This document shows positions 17,264 through 27,130 of a stretch of 46,512 nucleotides of DNA, piece by piece. Source of the DNA: Candidatus Omnitrophota bacterium (GTDB lineage: Bacteria > Omnitrophota > Gorgyraeia > 1-14-0-20-64-10). Every line of letters begins with the position of its first letter. Within the stretch, counting starts at the first letter, position 1. The notes below the pieces were generated by a model. It worked only from the letters and a program-made list of their open reading frames with translations. It was not told the DNA's origin and did not search any database. A program made the position numbers and the translations under genes. Location: positions 1 to 46,512 of the forward strand of contig JAHFFE010000006.1 in NCBI GenBank assembly GCA_023248155.1. Direction: 5' to 3'.

Positions 17264-18880
17264 ATGAAGAAGCTGATAAACCATTTAAGATTGTCTTTTG
17301 ATTGCCGGATATGGGTGATAATTTTCCTGCTTGTTTCCGGGATTTGTCCTGTTTCCGTAATTGCCGAAGATAAGATAGAGGAAAAGAACGGTCGTGTAAC
17401 ACTCAATGTCCAGAACACCGATATTGTCCTAGTTCTGGATGCTTTTTCCCAACAGACGGGTATGAGCATTGTGATCGGAAAAGATGTAACCGGAACAGTC
17501 ACTTCTCGGTTGAAGGATGTCGAGTGGGATAAGGCGCTCGATGCTGTTTTGAAGGCCAACGGTTTTGGATATGAGCGGTCGGGAAATATTATTACGGTAC
17601 TGCCCATTGATAAGATGCAGGATTTAAACTCCACCCAGCCGCTGCGTTCGCAGGTATTTAAGCTTCGTTACCGGGATGCCGGTGATATTAAGCCGGTGAT
17701 TGCGGCTCAGCTTTCTCCGAGAGGAAAATTGGAATCGGTGGAAGAAACCGGACAGAAGGGTTGGGATTTTGGTTCTTTCGGGTCCGCCGGCTCAGCGGCC
17801 CAGAGCGGCAGCAGCGGATCCGCCGCTGCTTCTGGCGGTCGTTCTCATAAAGGCACAGGAGAACGGCGTTCACGATCAAAGACCTTGGTGGTGACCGATA
17901 CTCCGGCTGCGCTGGACCGAGTTGAGGCGATCATCGCTTCCCTCGATATTCCTCCCCAGCAGGTGATGATTACGGCCCGTTTCATGGAGGTCAATCGGAA
18001 CCGGCTCAAAGATATAGGGCTGGATGTTGCCACCGGCGCGAACGGAACCAGTACCGCCGCGGTAGAAGCAGTTTCAGTGAACAAAAATGGTGCCGGAGAA
18101 ACTCAATTTTCAGCCGGCGCGCAAAGTTTGGGAGGGTTGGCTGCTCCGGCTGCGTTCAACGCGCTTGCTTCGGGGATCACGAAAACAAATCCGTACAATA
18201 CAGGCTTAAGTTTGCTTTTCCGAAAACTTTCCGGTTCTCAGTTCGAGGTAGTCATGCACGCTTTGGAGGAAGATGTGCATGCCAATGTTCTCTCCGCTCC
18301 CTCCATCGTGACGCTCGATAACCAGGAAGCCAATATCCTGGTCGGTACGCAGTTTCCGATACTGACCTCCAGCGTGGCCGGAACGAGCGATACCACGACA
18401 GTGACTTCGCTCGACTATTACCAGGATATCGGCGTTCAGCTTCGGGTGGTTCCGCAGATTGCCGGCGACGACCGAATCAATATGATTATTCATCCGGCCG
18501 TAACTTCTTTTAGCAGCACGTTGTCCTCTCGAAGTCCCGAAGGAACTACGCTTTCGGAATATCCGATTCTCGTCACGCGCGAGGCAGAAACTCAAATTCT
18601 GATGAAGAACGGCGAGACCGTCGTCATCGGCGGACTGATCAAGGATGTTAAAACAAAGGGGGTTCATCAAGTTCCGGGTTTAGGATCTGTTCCGGTTTTG
18701 GGATGGCTGTTCCGGCGTACGACTGATGATGTTGAGAAGATTGAACTGCTCATCTTTATCACAGCGGAAATTGTTGGCGAACAGCAGTCGGCCGCCCAGG
18801 TTCCGGTTTTCGAGCCGAAGGAACCCGGACCCCAGACCAACATTGAGTGGCGGCCAAAAAAGAAGGATGAGCCGCAATGA
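17264..18880 (+). CDS. secretin (PilQ/GspD/MshL-type) with STN-like N-terminal domain
   Basis: VTLNVQNTDIVLVLDAFSQQTGMSIVIGKDVTG; secretin core VLSAPSIVTLDNQEANILVGTQFPI, VGVQLRVVPQI-like, ETVVIGGLIKD...VPGLGSVPVLGWLFR. Confidence 0.9.
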   Translation: MKKLINHLRLSFDCRIWVIIFLLVSGICPVSVIAEDKIEEKNGRVTLNVQNTDIVLVLDAFSQQTGMSIVIGKDVTGTVTSRLKDVEWDKALDAVLKANGFGYERSGNIITVLPIDKMQDLNSTQPLRSQVFKLRYRDAGDIKPVIAAQLSPRGKLESVEETGQKGWDFGSFGSAGSAAQSGSSGSAAASGGRSHKGTGERRSRSKTLVVTDTPAALDRVEAIIASLDIPPQQVMITARFMEVNRNRLKDIGLDVATGANGTSTAAVEAVSVNKNGAGETQFSAGAQSLGGLAAPAAFNALASGITKTNPYNTGLSLLFRKLSGSQFEVVMHALEEDVHANVLSAPSIVTLDNQEANILVGTQFPILTSSVAGTSDTTTVTSLDYYQDIGVQLRVVPQIAGDDRINMIIHPAVTSFSSTLSSRSPEGTTLSEYPILVTREAETQILMKNGETVVIGGLIKDVKTKGVHQVPGLGSVPVLGWLFRRTTDDVEKIELLIFITAEIVGEQQSAAQVPVFEPKEPGPQTNIEWRPKKKDEPQ

Positions 18881-20622
18881 AGGAACAATCGCTGAAGCAT
18901 GAAGGATTGATTGGAGAGGCGCTCCTCAGAGAGGGGATACTCACCGCCGAACAGATCGAACAACTTTTAAATTCTCAGCCGGCGCATAAACAGCGCCTCG
19001 TGGAAATGGCAGTCGAGAAAGGGATGCTAACCGAAGAACAGCAGTCCCGATTCCTGGCCAAATATTTTCGCCTTCCGTATGTCGCGTTGCCCGAACATGA
19101 AAAGCTGGACAGTACCCTGACTGATCTGATTCCGGAAGATCTGGCGCGCCGGTACGAGGTGGTTATTATAGGAAAGGAGCCGGGGCTGGTGACGCTGGCG
19201 ATGGCCGATCCTGTGGATATTCGCGCGGTGGATGCGGTACGCCTGGCAACCAATTGCCGGATTCGGAAAGTGGTTGCCGGCCGAATAGCGATTCTCCGGA
19301 TGATTGATCGTTCTTATCATGCCTCTGCCCGGATTGCGCAGTCCATCAACCGTCTTCTGGAAGATGAGGTGGCCGCGCATGATTCGATAGAAACAGCGAC
19401 ACCGGTGGATCGGCTTAAGCTCGAAGCGGAAGTTGCCCCGGTCGTTCAATTCGTTAATTTGCTGTTGATGCAGGCGGTTCGCGAGCGTGCCAGCGACATC
19501 CATGTTGAGCCGGAGGAATCGTCTGTTTCGGTGCGCCTGCGCGTGGATGGACAGCTGAGAGAATTGTCGTCGGCTCCTCCGCAGCATATGTTCCACGCCA
19601 TCGTCAACCGAATCAAACTGTTGGCTAATCTTGATATCGCCGAACGCCGGCTTCCGCAAGACGGGCATTTTAGTTTTACCGTATTCAATAAAACGGTCGA
19701 TGTGCGGCTCTCCTGTTTGCCGACGATCTACGGCGAAAAACTGGTTTTGAGAATACTCGACCGCAGCGCCGTTCTTCTGGATTTAAAAACGCTCGGATTT
19801 GAACCCGAGATGCTCAAGACTTTCAGAAAGGTGTTGGATCTTCCGCATGGCTTGATTATTCTGACAGGACCGACCGGCGCCGGAAAGACCACGACATTGT
19901 ATGCGGCCTTAAACACGATCCGGACTTCCACCAAGAACATCGTGACGGTGGAGGATCCGGTGGAATATCAAATAGGGAAGATCATTCAAGTTCAAACCAA
20001 AGCGGATATTGGATTCACTTTTGCGGCGGGATTGCGGTCGATTCTTCGGCAGGATCCGGACGTGATCATGGTCGGTGAAATCCGTGATCTGGAAACCGCC
20101 GAGATCTGCATCCGATCTTCCTTGACGGGCCACCTGGTTCTTTCCACGCTGCATACCAACGATTCGGTTTCGGCGATCAGCCGTTTAATGGATATGGGAA
20201 TCGATTCGTATTTGCTGACGGCGACTCTTTCGCTGGTCATGGCACAGCGGCTGGTCCGGAAGATTTGCGAGGAGTGTGCAGCTCCCTGGGAGCCGCCGGA
20301 GGAGCTGCTGCGGCGTGTTCAGAAATTAGAGGGCACGCCCGAGTCTCCCTGGATTTTTCGGCGAGGGAAGGGATGTCCGCAATGTCAGGGAACCGGTTAT
20401 TTGGGACGGATCGCCATTTATGAGCAGTTCGTGCTGACGGAGTCTATTAAACGGTTATTGGCGGATGGCGCGAAGATGCATCAAATTAAAAAGCAGGCCC
20501 AGCAGGAAGGTCTTCAAACTCTTTTGCAGAGCGCCCTCCACAAGGTTCGCGATGGAGTGACCACGCTGGATGAGGCGTTCAGCGTTTGTTCCACGCAGTC
20601 TGAAATGGAGGAGGTCTATTGA
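18877..20622 (+). CDS. PilB/GspE-type assembly ATPase
   Basis: GLIILTGPTGAGKTTTLYAALN, VTVEDPVEYQI, LRQDPDVIMVGEIRDLETAE, LTGHLVLSTLHTNDS; CEEC...CPQC zinc motif. Confidence 0.95.
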   Translation: MKEQSLKHEGLIGEALLREGILTAEQIEQLLNSQPAHKQRLVEMAVEKGMLTEEQQSRFLAKYFRLPYVALPEHEKLDSTLTDLIPEDLARRYEVVIIGKEPGLVTLAMADPVDIRAVDAVRLATNCRIRKVVAGRIAILRMIDRSYHASARIAQSINRLLEDEVAAHDSIETATPVDRLKLEAEVAPVVQFVNLLLMQAVRERASDIHVEPEESSVSVRLRVDGQLRELSSAPPQHMFHAIVNRIKLLANLDIAERRLPQDGHFSFTVFNKTVDVRLSCLPTIYGEKLVLRILDRSAVLLDLKTLGFEPEMLKTFRKVLDLPHGLIILTGPTGAGKTTTLYAALNTIRTSTKNIVTVEDPVEYQIGKIIQVQTKADIGFTFAAGLRSILRQDPDVIMVGEIRDLETAEICIRSSLTGHLVLSTLHTNDSVSAISRLMDMGIDSYLLTATLSLVMAQRLVRKICEECAAPWEPPEELLRRVQKLEGTPESPWIFRRGKGCPQCQGTGYLGRIAIYEQFVLTESIKRLLADGAKMHQIKKQAQQEGLQTLLQSALHKVRDGVTTLDEAFSVCSTQSEMEEVY

Positions 20623-20623
20623 G

Positions 20624-21880
20624 ATGCCAGCCTCCGCGATGCTTAAGTTTGCTTATGTCTCCCGGGATTCCCGCGGGCGTCGCGTAACGGCGATTGCCGA
20701 AGCCCAAACCCGTCAGGATTTGCTTTCTCAGCTGCGTACGCGCGGTTTGACCGTAGTCGATCTGCAAGAAATGAACGCATCGGTTCCAGTGTCGTCAGAT
20801 TCCACCCAGCGTCTCAAATCGAGATTCTCGTTTCGTCATAGACGAGTGAGCGCCGGAGAAATGGCGATCTTCTGGCAGCAGTTTTCCACGATGATCTCGG
20901 CGGGTTTGCCGGTGGTCTCCGGTTTGGAATCGATCGCGGAGGAACTTGAAAACCCGGAATTTCAGCGGATTCTAAAAGAGATTGTCTCGAATATGTGGAA
21001 CGGCAGTAACCTCTCGCAAAGCATTGTCCGGTACCCGAAAATTTTCTCCCCGATGGTGGTGGGATTAATCACCGCGGCAGAGGAAAGCGGTTCTTTGCCG
21101 GAAGTGGCCAAACAGCTGGCTCTTTTTTTGGAGAACCGTGATCGCTTACTGCGAAAAGTTCAGGCGGCGCTGACCTATCCCGGTTTCTTGGCCGGTTTTT
21201 TTGGGACAGTGATGGTGGTGGCGAATTTCTGGATCATCCCCAAGTTTCGGGATATTTACGGCGGTTTCAATGCCAAACTTCCATGGCTGACAGAAGCGGT
21301 TTTCGCCATGAACGCTTTCGTGCTGGCCCATTTCCTTTGGATTACGCTGGGTTTGGCGGCCTTGGTTTTCGTGCTGGTGCTCTGGTTCAAGCGGCCTGCC
21401 GGTCGTGCGCTCGTTGACAAAGTCAGCTTGAAGCTGCCGCTTTTCGGGAAGGTGCTGCAGTTGACGGCGATCGCGCGATTTTGCCGCTCATTGGCGGTTC
21501 TGGTGCGAGGCGGTATCGCGATCAACCGCGCGCTGGAACTGGCGCAAGAAACCTCGGGTAACACGCTGGTCACGCAGGCAATTCGGGAATCGCGCGATGA
21601 CATTTTGAAGGGAAGCAAAATCGCCGAGAGCTTCAAAAAGCAAAAAATTTTCCCGCCGATGCTGGTCCGAATGGTTTCGGTCGGTGAAGAGACGGGAAAC
21701 TTGAATGAGATGCTGGAGCGGGTGGCTGATTTTTACGAGACCCGCGTGGAATCGACACTGGCCATGATCAATACACTTTTGGAGCCGATCATGATTGTTC
21801 TGATCGGTGGGTTTGTTTTGATTTTTGTCCTCGCGCTCTATATGCCGATCTTCGGATTGGCTATGACGGCGAGGGGATAA
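20624..21880 (+). CDS. PilC/GspF-type inner-membrane assembly protein
   Basis: ISAGLPVVSGLESIAEE, GLITAAEESGSLPEVAKQLALFLE, PMLVRMVSVGEETGNLNEML. Confidence 0.93.
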   Translation: MPASAMLKFAYVSRDSRGRRVTAIAEAQTRQDLLSQLRTRGLTVVDLQEMNASVPVSSDSTQRLKSRFSFRHRRVSAGEMAIFWQQFSTMISAGLPVVSGLESIAEELENPEFQRILKEIVSNMWNGSNLSQSIVRYPKIFSPMVVGLITAAEESGSLPEVAKQLALFLENRDRLLRKVQAALTYPGFLAGFFGTVMVVANFWIIPKFRDIYGGFNAKLPWLTEAVFAMNAFVLAHFLWITLGLAALVFVLVLWFKRPAGRALVDKVSLKLPLFGKVLQLTAIARFCRSLAVLVRGGIAINRALELAQETSGNTLVTQAIRESRDDILKGSKIAESFKKQKIFPPMLVRMVSVGEETGNLNEMLERVADFYETRVESTLAMINTLLEPIMIVLIGGFVLIFVLALYMPIFGLAMTARG

Positions 21881-21906
21881 ACCAGGTGAAAACGGAGGAA
21901 AATCAG

Positions 21907-22365
21907 ATGTTAAGACATAACAGAAAACAATCAGCGTTCACGCTGATCGAGTTGTTGGTGGTGGTGATTATTGTTGCGGTGTTGGCGGCGGTTGGCATTC
22001 CGCTGATGAGCGGCAACATTGAAAGAGCCAGGGCCTCGGAAGCAGAATCGGGCCTGGGCACCCTTCGAACTGCGATGCGGACGAAGGTAGCCGAGACCAA
22101 CGGAGTGCTGCCGGCCTTGGCAGGTGTGGCACCCGATGCCGCCGGTATCGGAATCAATGCCGCTGATCTGGATGGGCGGTTTTTCAATACCGTTGCCTAT
22201 ACGGTTACGGCGACCGGTGGGGATGGTACGTATTGTGTTGCGGTCGATGGCGCCAATAGCACGGCACCGCAAGCCGCTCAGGTTGCCACTCTCCAGCGTT
22301 CGATGGATGAGCAAGGCAACATTTACGATGACGCAGCCTGCGCTGGCACCGTCTTAAACCCATAA
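21907..22365 (+). CDS. type IV pilin/pseudopilin (class III signal)
   Basis: QSAFTLIELLVVVIIVAVLAAVGIPLM; SD ggaggaaa before ATG 21907. Confidence 0.9.
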   Translation: MLRHNRKQSAFTLIELLVVVIIVAVLAAVGIPLMSGNIERARASEAESGLGTLRTAMRTKVAETNGVLPALAGVAPDAAGIGINAADLDGRFFNTVAYTVTATGGDGTYCVAVDGANSTAPQAAQVATLQRSMDEQGNIYDDAACAGTVLNP

Positions 22366-22375
22366 GGGTATAGCG

Positions 22376-22876
22376 GTGTCGTGGTGTGCGGGTAGAAAAA
22401 ATCGCCAGGATCGAGGCGTCAGTTTGGTCGAGGTACTGATCGCCATCCTGGTGATAGCGGTGGCTGCCATCGCTGCTCTGAGTTATTTCTCCTCGGGCCT
22501 GGGTGGAATAGGCCGCGAGGGTAACCGCCGTGCCGCGCTTGAACGCGCGCGGGAACGGATGGAGCAGTTGATGGCAGCCGATGTCAACGCTTTGGAGCCA
22601 CCGGATACGGCCGTGCATTGGCTCCGATGCGCGGGATCTCCCTGCGTCTGGACATTGTCCGACACGGCGCCGTCTCCTTCGGAGACGGTATCGGTGGACG
22701 ATTTGCCGGCTCAGAAAATTGAAACTACGGTGCAATGGGTGGATGACCCCGCTGCTCAGACGGCCGAAAATAATAGGGACGTTCTGGAGTTTGGGGTAAA
22801 GGTTTGGTTTACTCCGAATGGTGGGAGCGATGATGATTTTAACCGTGTTCATCTCCGGACATTGCGTTCCCCGTAA
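22376..22876 (+). CDS. minor pilin, PilV/GspI-like
   Basis: GVSLVEVLIAILVIAVAAIAALSYF prepilin signal; position in operon. Confidence 0.8.
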   Translation: MSWCAGRKNRQDRGVSLVEVLIAILVIAVAAIAALSYFSSGLGGIGREGNRRAALERARERMEQLMAADVNALEPPDTAVHWLRCAGSPCVWTLSDTAPSPSETVSVDDLPAQKIETTVQWVDDPAAQTAENNRDVLEFGVKVWFTPNGGSDDDFNRVHLRTLRSP

Positions 22877-23372
22877 ACGGTGGTCCTCGGGGGTGACGCT
22901 GGTGGAGTTTTTGGTGGCGTTCCTGATTGCCGGGATCGCCCTCTTTGGCCTGGCCATACCGTTTTTTTCGGAGAGATCATTCTGGAGACAGGGGGACCGG
23001 CAGGTCGAGGCGCAGCGCGACGCCCAGGTGGGTCTGAGGGCCATGGCGCGCAGCGCGCGCACGAGCAGCGGGCATAACCTGGCCGTCGGCGCCAGCGCCA
23101 ACTCCATTACATTCAATGTACTTTGTCCCAACGGCGTGACTTTTGGTACGCGGCGGTTTACGGGAACTCCGGGCGGCAGCGGACAGTTTCAGATGACGGA
23201 CAGCTGTTCGGGGAGGACGACTACCTTTATTGACGGAAATCGCAGTGAAGTAACGGCCTTTCAGGTAACGGCGGTTACCAGCCAGTTGGTGCGTGTTCAG
23301 ATACAGGTTACGCAGAAAGGAGAGAAAAATGAGCTCCTGGAAACGGAAATCTATCTGCGCAACGCGGCATAA
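22830..23372 (+). CDS. minor pilin, PilW/GspJ-like
   Basis: SGVTLVEFLVAFLIAGIALFGLAIPFF prepilin signal; overlaps previous CDS. Confidence 0.75.
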   Translation: MMILTVFISGHCVPRKRWSSGVTLVEFLVAFLIAGIALFGLAIPFFSERSFWRQGDRQVEAQRDAQVGLRAMARSARTSSGHNLAVGASANSITFNVLCPNGVTFGTRRFTGTPGGSGQFQMTDSCSGRTTTFIDGNRSEVTAFQVTAVTSQLVRVQIQVTQKGEKNELLETEIYLRNAA

Positions 23373-24660
23373 CGGGCAGCAGGGATTCGTCCTTCCGCTC
23401 GCGGTCATTCTGGTCGTATTGCTGGCTGTCAGCGGGATTAGTTTCATGCAGATTGATTTTCAAGAAAAACGGATGGCCATGAATGAAACAGATAATCATG
23501 GAGCGTTCTACCTGGCCAATGCCGGTATCGCGCGGGCCCGTGAAACTCTGAAAATGCCGGGCAGCGATTGGACTTCTGTTTTAAGCGATAATCCACCCGC
23601 TCCGTACGCCAAGGATCCCGCTTCGCCTCCGAATCCGCTGCTTTGTCCGGATCCTTCCCGCGGGTGCGTCATCCTGCCTTTTCAGACTACGGCGGGAAAT
23701 CCGGTCATTGCCCATAATGGCGATCCGGTCAACGCTCAAGATCAAAAATTTCCATTCGACGATACGTTTGATGACGGGGAATACACGGTGCGGGCATTTA
23801 ATAATGAGCCGGGAACCGTGGATACCGATCAGCGGTTGACGGTTCGAGCGCTGGGGACGATCCGCGGCGAACAGAAACTGCTGCAATTGAAACTGATGGT
23901 TGATTCCAATCTTAATCTGATGAACTGCCAGGGCCAGCCGGGGGATCCCTGTCCGAACAGTGAAGTTGGAAATTCCGTAGAGATCGAATTTTCGCCGGGC
24001 AAAGAACCGGCCGCTACTCCAACATTGCCGGCCATGAATCCTCCGTTGAGCGATCCAGATAATTTTTTCAGGGACCCGGCTCATTTAACCCCGTTGACCT
24101 TCACGAACATACAGATTTTATCAGGGGATATTACATTAACCATCAGTCCGAATTCCAAAAAACCAGCAGAGGTCAAACTTCAGAACAACAGTTACTATCG
24201 GACCAATGGAAATATTTCCATTAAAGATACGGCATCCAGTTCAAACGGAAACAGTCAGGTCGTTATTTTCAGTACAGGGGGTAATGTGGAGATGAAGTCA
24301 GGGACGCTGACGGATACGATCCTGATTGGGGTCGGCTCCGTTTCATTACAGGGGAATTCAATTCTCAAAGCGCCGCTGCCTTATCCGGCAGTTATCGCCG
24401 GGGCGAGCGTGGGTGGGGACAACGGTGTCACCGTCTACGGCACTATTTATTCGGAGGGAGTGATCGACCTGCGGCCGATTTCCGTGCATGGTGTTTTAAT
24501 TGGTGATTCGATTACCTTGCAGGGGAGCGGTTATTTTACGGACGATGGAAATCCTGCCTACTACGCGCTGATGCCGGGATTTGATTATCCCAACGAACTT
24601 AAAACGATGATCCCTGTGCCGGGGCCGGATTCCTGGCAAGAGATCGAGGTGGACTCATGA
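23329..24660 (+). CDS. PilX-like minor pilus assembly protein
   Basis: QQGFVLPLAVILVVLLAVSGISFMQIDFQEKRMAMNETD; SD aaaggagag; repetitive beta-like C-terminal region. Confidence 0.75.
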   Translation: MSSWKRKSICATRHNGQQGFVLPLAVILVVLLAVSGISFMQIDFQEKRMAMNETDNHGAFYLANAGIARARETLKMPGSDWTSVLSDNPPAPYAKDPASPPNPLLCPDPSRGCVILPFQTTAGNPVIAHNGDPVNAQDQKFPFDDTFDDGEYTVRAFNNEPGTVDTDQRLTVRALGTIRGEQKLLQLKLMVDSNLNLMNCQGQPGDPCPNSEVGNSVEIEFSPGKEPAATPTLPAMNPPLSDPDNFFRDPAHLTPLTFTNIQILSGDITLTISPNSKKPAEVKLQNNSYYRTNGNISIKDTASSSNGNSQVVIFSTGGNVEMKSGTLTDTILIGVGSVSLQGNSILKAPLPYPAVIAGASVGGDNGVTVYGTIYSEGVIDLRPISVHGVLIGDSITLQGSGYFTDDGNPAYYALMPGFDYPNELKTMIPVPGPDSWQEIEVDS

Positions 24661-25571
24661 ACCCATTCACCTCTTCTCAGGTAGTGGGAGTTGACCTGGG
24701 TTCTGCCGCCGTCAAAGTGGTTCAGGCGGCACGCATCGATGGCCGTCTGATTCTGCGATCCTGCGCGGTTGGGAAAATAGAGGCTGAAGCCGATGTTGTC
24801 TCCGTGTTAAAGCGGCTGTTGACCGAGGCGGGAATCACGGCCACTCAGGCGGCGCTGGGTCTGTCCTCGTCGGAAGTGGTTGTGAAACCGTTTCAGTGTC
24901 CTCCGATGCCGAAAAAAGAAATAATCGCCGCGATCCGCCTCGAGGCAGAATCGGCGATCCTCAGTTGTCATTCAATGCAGGATATGGCCATCGATTGGCA
25001 GATGCTTCCATCCGTTTCGAAGGAATCGCTGCGCGGCGTTTTGGCGGTGGTTCCGAAGACGGTGTTGGCAAATCCCATGCAGATCGCGAAGTCCGCGGGA
25101 CTTAAACCGGTGGTGATCGATGTCGAAGGGCTTGCTCTCTGGAACGCCTATTGGGCCTTGACGGGGAACCGGGATTCCCAATTAAAGACGCTGCTTTTAA
25201 TCAATGTGGGGGCCGGAAAAACCAATCTGGTGATCGCACGAGGGGCCGACGAACTTGTGCTGGTCCGGAATTTTCAGATGAGCGCCGAAGTCCCGGCTTC
25301 CAATCGGCATCAGGAATGGCTCGACGAGGTATCGGATTCTCTGGGATATGCTTCCAGTGCGGGGTTGCAGGGTGTGGACGCCGCGGTACTTACCGGCGGC
25401 GGCGCGAATGAAAACCTTGTTGCTTCATTAAAAGCAACCCTTTCGGTTCCGGTGACTCTCTGGAATCCATTCCAGCAACTGCTCCGGAAAGGGCAGGCGG
25501 CCCAGATTGAGGAAGCGGCGGGGCCGTTGTTTTCCGTTGCGATCGGACTGGCCTTGAGGAGGTTAGCGTGA
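24657..25571 (+). CDS. pilM: PilM-like actin-fold pilus assembly ATPase
   Basis: VVGVDLGSAAVKVVQAAR, MPKKEIIAAIRLEAESAI, LLINVGAGKTNLVIARG, AVLTGGGANENL. Confidence 0.88.
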   Translation: MNPFTSSQVVGVDLGSAAVKVVQAARIDGRLILRSCAVGKIEAEADVVSVLKRLLTEAGITATQAALGLSSSEVVVKPFQCPPMPKKEIIAAIRLEAESAILSCHSMQDMAIDWQMLPSVSKESLRGVLAVVPKTVLANPMQIAKSAGLKPVVIDVEGLALWNAYWALTGNRDSQLKTLLLINVGAGKTNLVIARGADELVLVRNFQMSAEVPASNRHQEWLDEVSDSLGYASSAGLQGVDAAVLTGGGANENLVASLKATLSVPVTLWNPFQQLLRKGQAAQIEEAAGPLFSVAIGLALRRLA

Positions 25572-26179
25572 TGAACGGCCGATTAATTCATCGCGAAGGG
25601 TTCGCCATCAATTTCATCCGGCGGGAGAGTCATCCCACCGGGATACGGCTTGTTTCTGCCTATGCCGTCATTGGTTATCTGACCGTCAGTACTCTGCTCG
25701 CAATCGGATTGATCGTTATCTCGGCAATTTTTGTTATTCAATCCCACCAGCTGCAGGCGGATCTTCGAAGCCGCTTGCCGAATCCGGCCGCGCTGGCTCT
25801 GTTCAAGAAAGAAATGCGGGAGTTGGACCATCAGATGGTTTCAGAACTGGGTCAATTCAATACCATTGCCAACCTGAAAAAACAGCGTTTCCTGGTCGGA
25901 GAAAAGCTGACCGCTTTAGGAAAAACTTTGCCGGCCAAGACATGGGTGGTGCAGATATCCGGACAGAGGATGGCGCGGTCCATTGATCTGCAGGCAGCGT
26001 ACCTGCTCGATTCCGGAACCGCTTACAAGGTTCCAGCGAATCAATGGGTGCAAGCGCTGCGTGACGAGCCTCTGTTTAATCAAGGGTTGAAGGCTGTTGA
26101 GAGCAGTTCTTCTTCCCGGAAGAGGCAGGGAGACAGCGAGCTCCTTCTCTTTAATCTCTCAGCGGATTGGGAACCGTGA
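25568..26179 (+). CDS. PilN-like pilus assembly protein
   Basis: Position after pilM; single N-terminal TM and coiled region. Confidence 0.7.
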   Translation: MMNGRLIHREGFAINFIRRESHPTGIRLVSAYAVIGYLTVSTLLAIGLIVISAIFVIQSHQLQADLRSRLPNPAALALFKKEMRELDHQMVSELGQFNTIANLKKQRFLVGEKLTALGKTLPAKTWVVQISGQRMARSIDLQAAYLLDSGTAYKVPANQWVQALRDEPLFNQGLKAVESSSSSRKRQGDSELLLFNLSADWEP

Positions 26180-27111
26180 TGAAAAAATTTAACGATTGTT
26201 TAAAACTGATGCTGATCCCGCTGGCGCTGAACCTGGTTTTATGGCAGGTACTTTACATCCCCCGCCGGGTCATTTTGCGGGACTGGCGGCAGGCCGGTAT
26301 TTTGTTGGAGAAAAAACCGAAGATTGAAGCGCTGTTGAAGGAAAGCCGCGAGGTCAGGGTTTCCTGGGAGCCAACACGGTTTTCCCAAAAAGATTCATCG
26401 GCGGTGATAGAGGCCATCCAACAGCTGGCGGGCCGTTATGATCTTTATATTCACAAACTGCAGACGCAAGAATCGTCACCGGGCCGGAAAGCAAAACCGG
26501 CGGCCGCGAGCAAAAATGCTTCCCCGAAAATCAAAGGTTTCTCGACGATGTCGGTCAGTTTGGACCTGCGGGGGAGTTTCAGCAAGATGGTTTGCTGGAT
26601 AAGCGATTTGGAGTCTCAGTATGGTTTTCAGATTGATTCATGGCAGATAATCGGTCCCAGTGAGTCGGGCCAGCCCACACAGATGACCGTTCAAGTGACG
26701 GCTTTTTTGATTGCAGGCACGGGGCGGATACCGCCGCCTGCCCAGGCCTCTTTGGAGGATATTGAGCGGACGACCCGGCAGCTTTCTCAGGCGGTAAAAT
26801 TCTGCCGTGCTCAAGAGAAGAAGTTCGATGAAAATTCGGCTGTTTTCCGCCGCGATCCGATGCAATCATTCTTGAATTCTAAAGGGCAGCCGATTGTTTC
26901 ACCGGTAGTCCGCGAGGGTTTTTGGATTCAGGGCATTATCTGGTCCGATACGCACCCGTTGGTGGCGGCGGGCGATCAGCTCTTCTCCCAAGGGGATGTT
27001 GTCGGCCCTTATAAAATTATTGAGATTTATCCCGATCGGGTGGTTGTTCAGAAAGGAGATCAACAAGAAACCATTTCTTTGGATCGCTGGACCGAAGAAA
27101 AAGAGAATTAA
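26179..27111 (+). CDS. PilO-like protein with C-terminal PilP/GspC-like segment
   Basis: N-terminal TM plus coiled region; C terminus FWIQGIIWSDTHPLVAAGDQLFSQGDVVGPYKIIEIYPDRVVVQKGDQQETISLD resembles PilP/GspC HR domains. Confidence 0.65.
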   Translation: MKKFNDCLKLMLIPLALNLVLWQVLYIPRRVILRDWRQAGILLEKKPKIEALLKESREVRVSWEPTRFSQKDSSAVIEAIQQLAGRYDLYIHKLQTQESSPGRKAKPAAASKNASPKIKGFSTMSVSLDLRGSFSKMVCWISDLESQYGFQIDSWQIIGPSESGQPTQMTVQVTAFLIAGTGRIPPPAQASLEDIERTTRQLSQAVKFCRAQEKKFDENSAVFRRDPMQSFLNSKGQPIVSPVVREGFWIQGIIWSDTHPLVAAGDQLFSQGDVVGPYKIIEIYPDRVVVQKGDQQETISLDRWTEEKEN

Positions 27112-27117
27112 TTGCGG

Positions 27118-27123
27118 TATTAT
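27118..27123 (+). promoter_or_regulatory. -10 element TATTAT with ATG 8 nt downstream (livH)
   Basis: ttgcggtattatagatagaATG; no SD. Confidence 0.3.
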
Positions 27124-27130
27124 AGATAGA

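Noticed and set aside
17761-17880. Gly/Ser/Ala-rich repetitive stretch in the secretin
   Set aside because: Ordinary flexible linker between secretin N-terminal modules; not an insertion.
22205-23131. 308-aa minus-strand ORF opposite the minor pilin genes
   Set aside because: Antisense to well-supported prepilin CDSs; composition lacks any recognisable domain; typical spurious ORF in GC-rich DNA.
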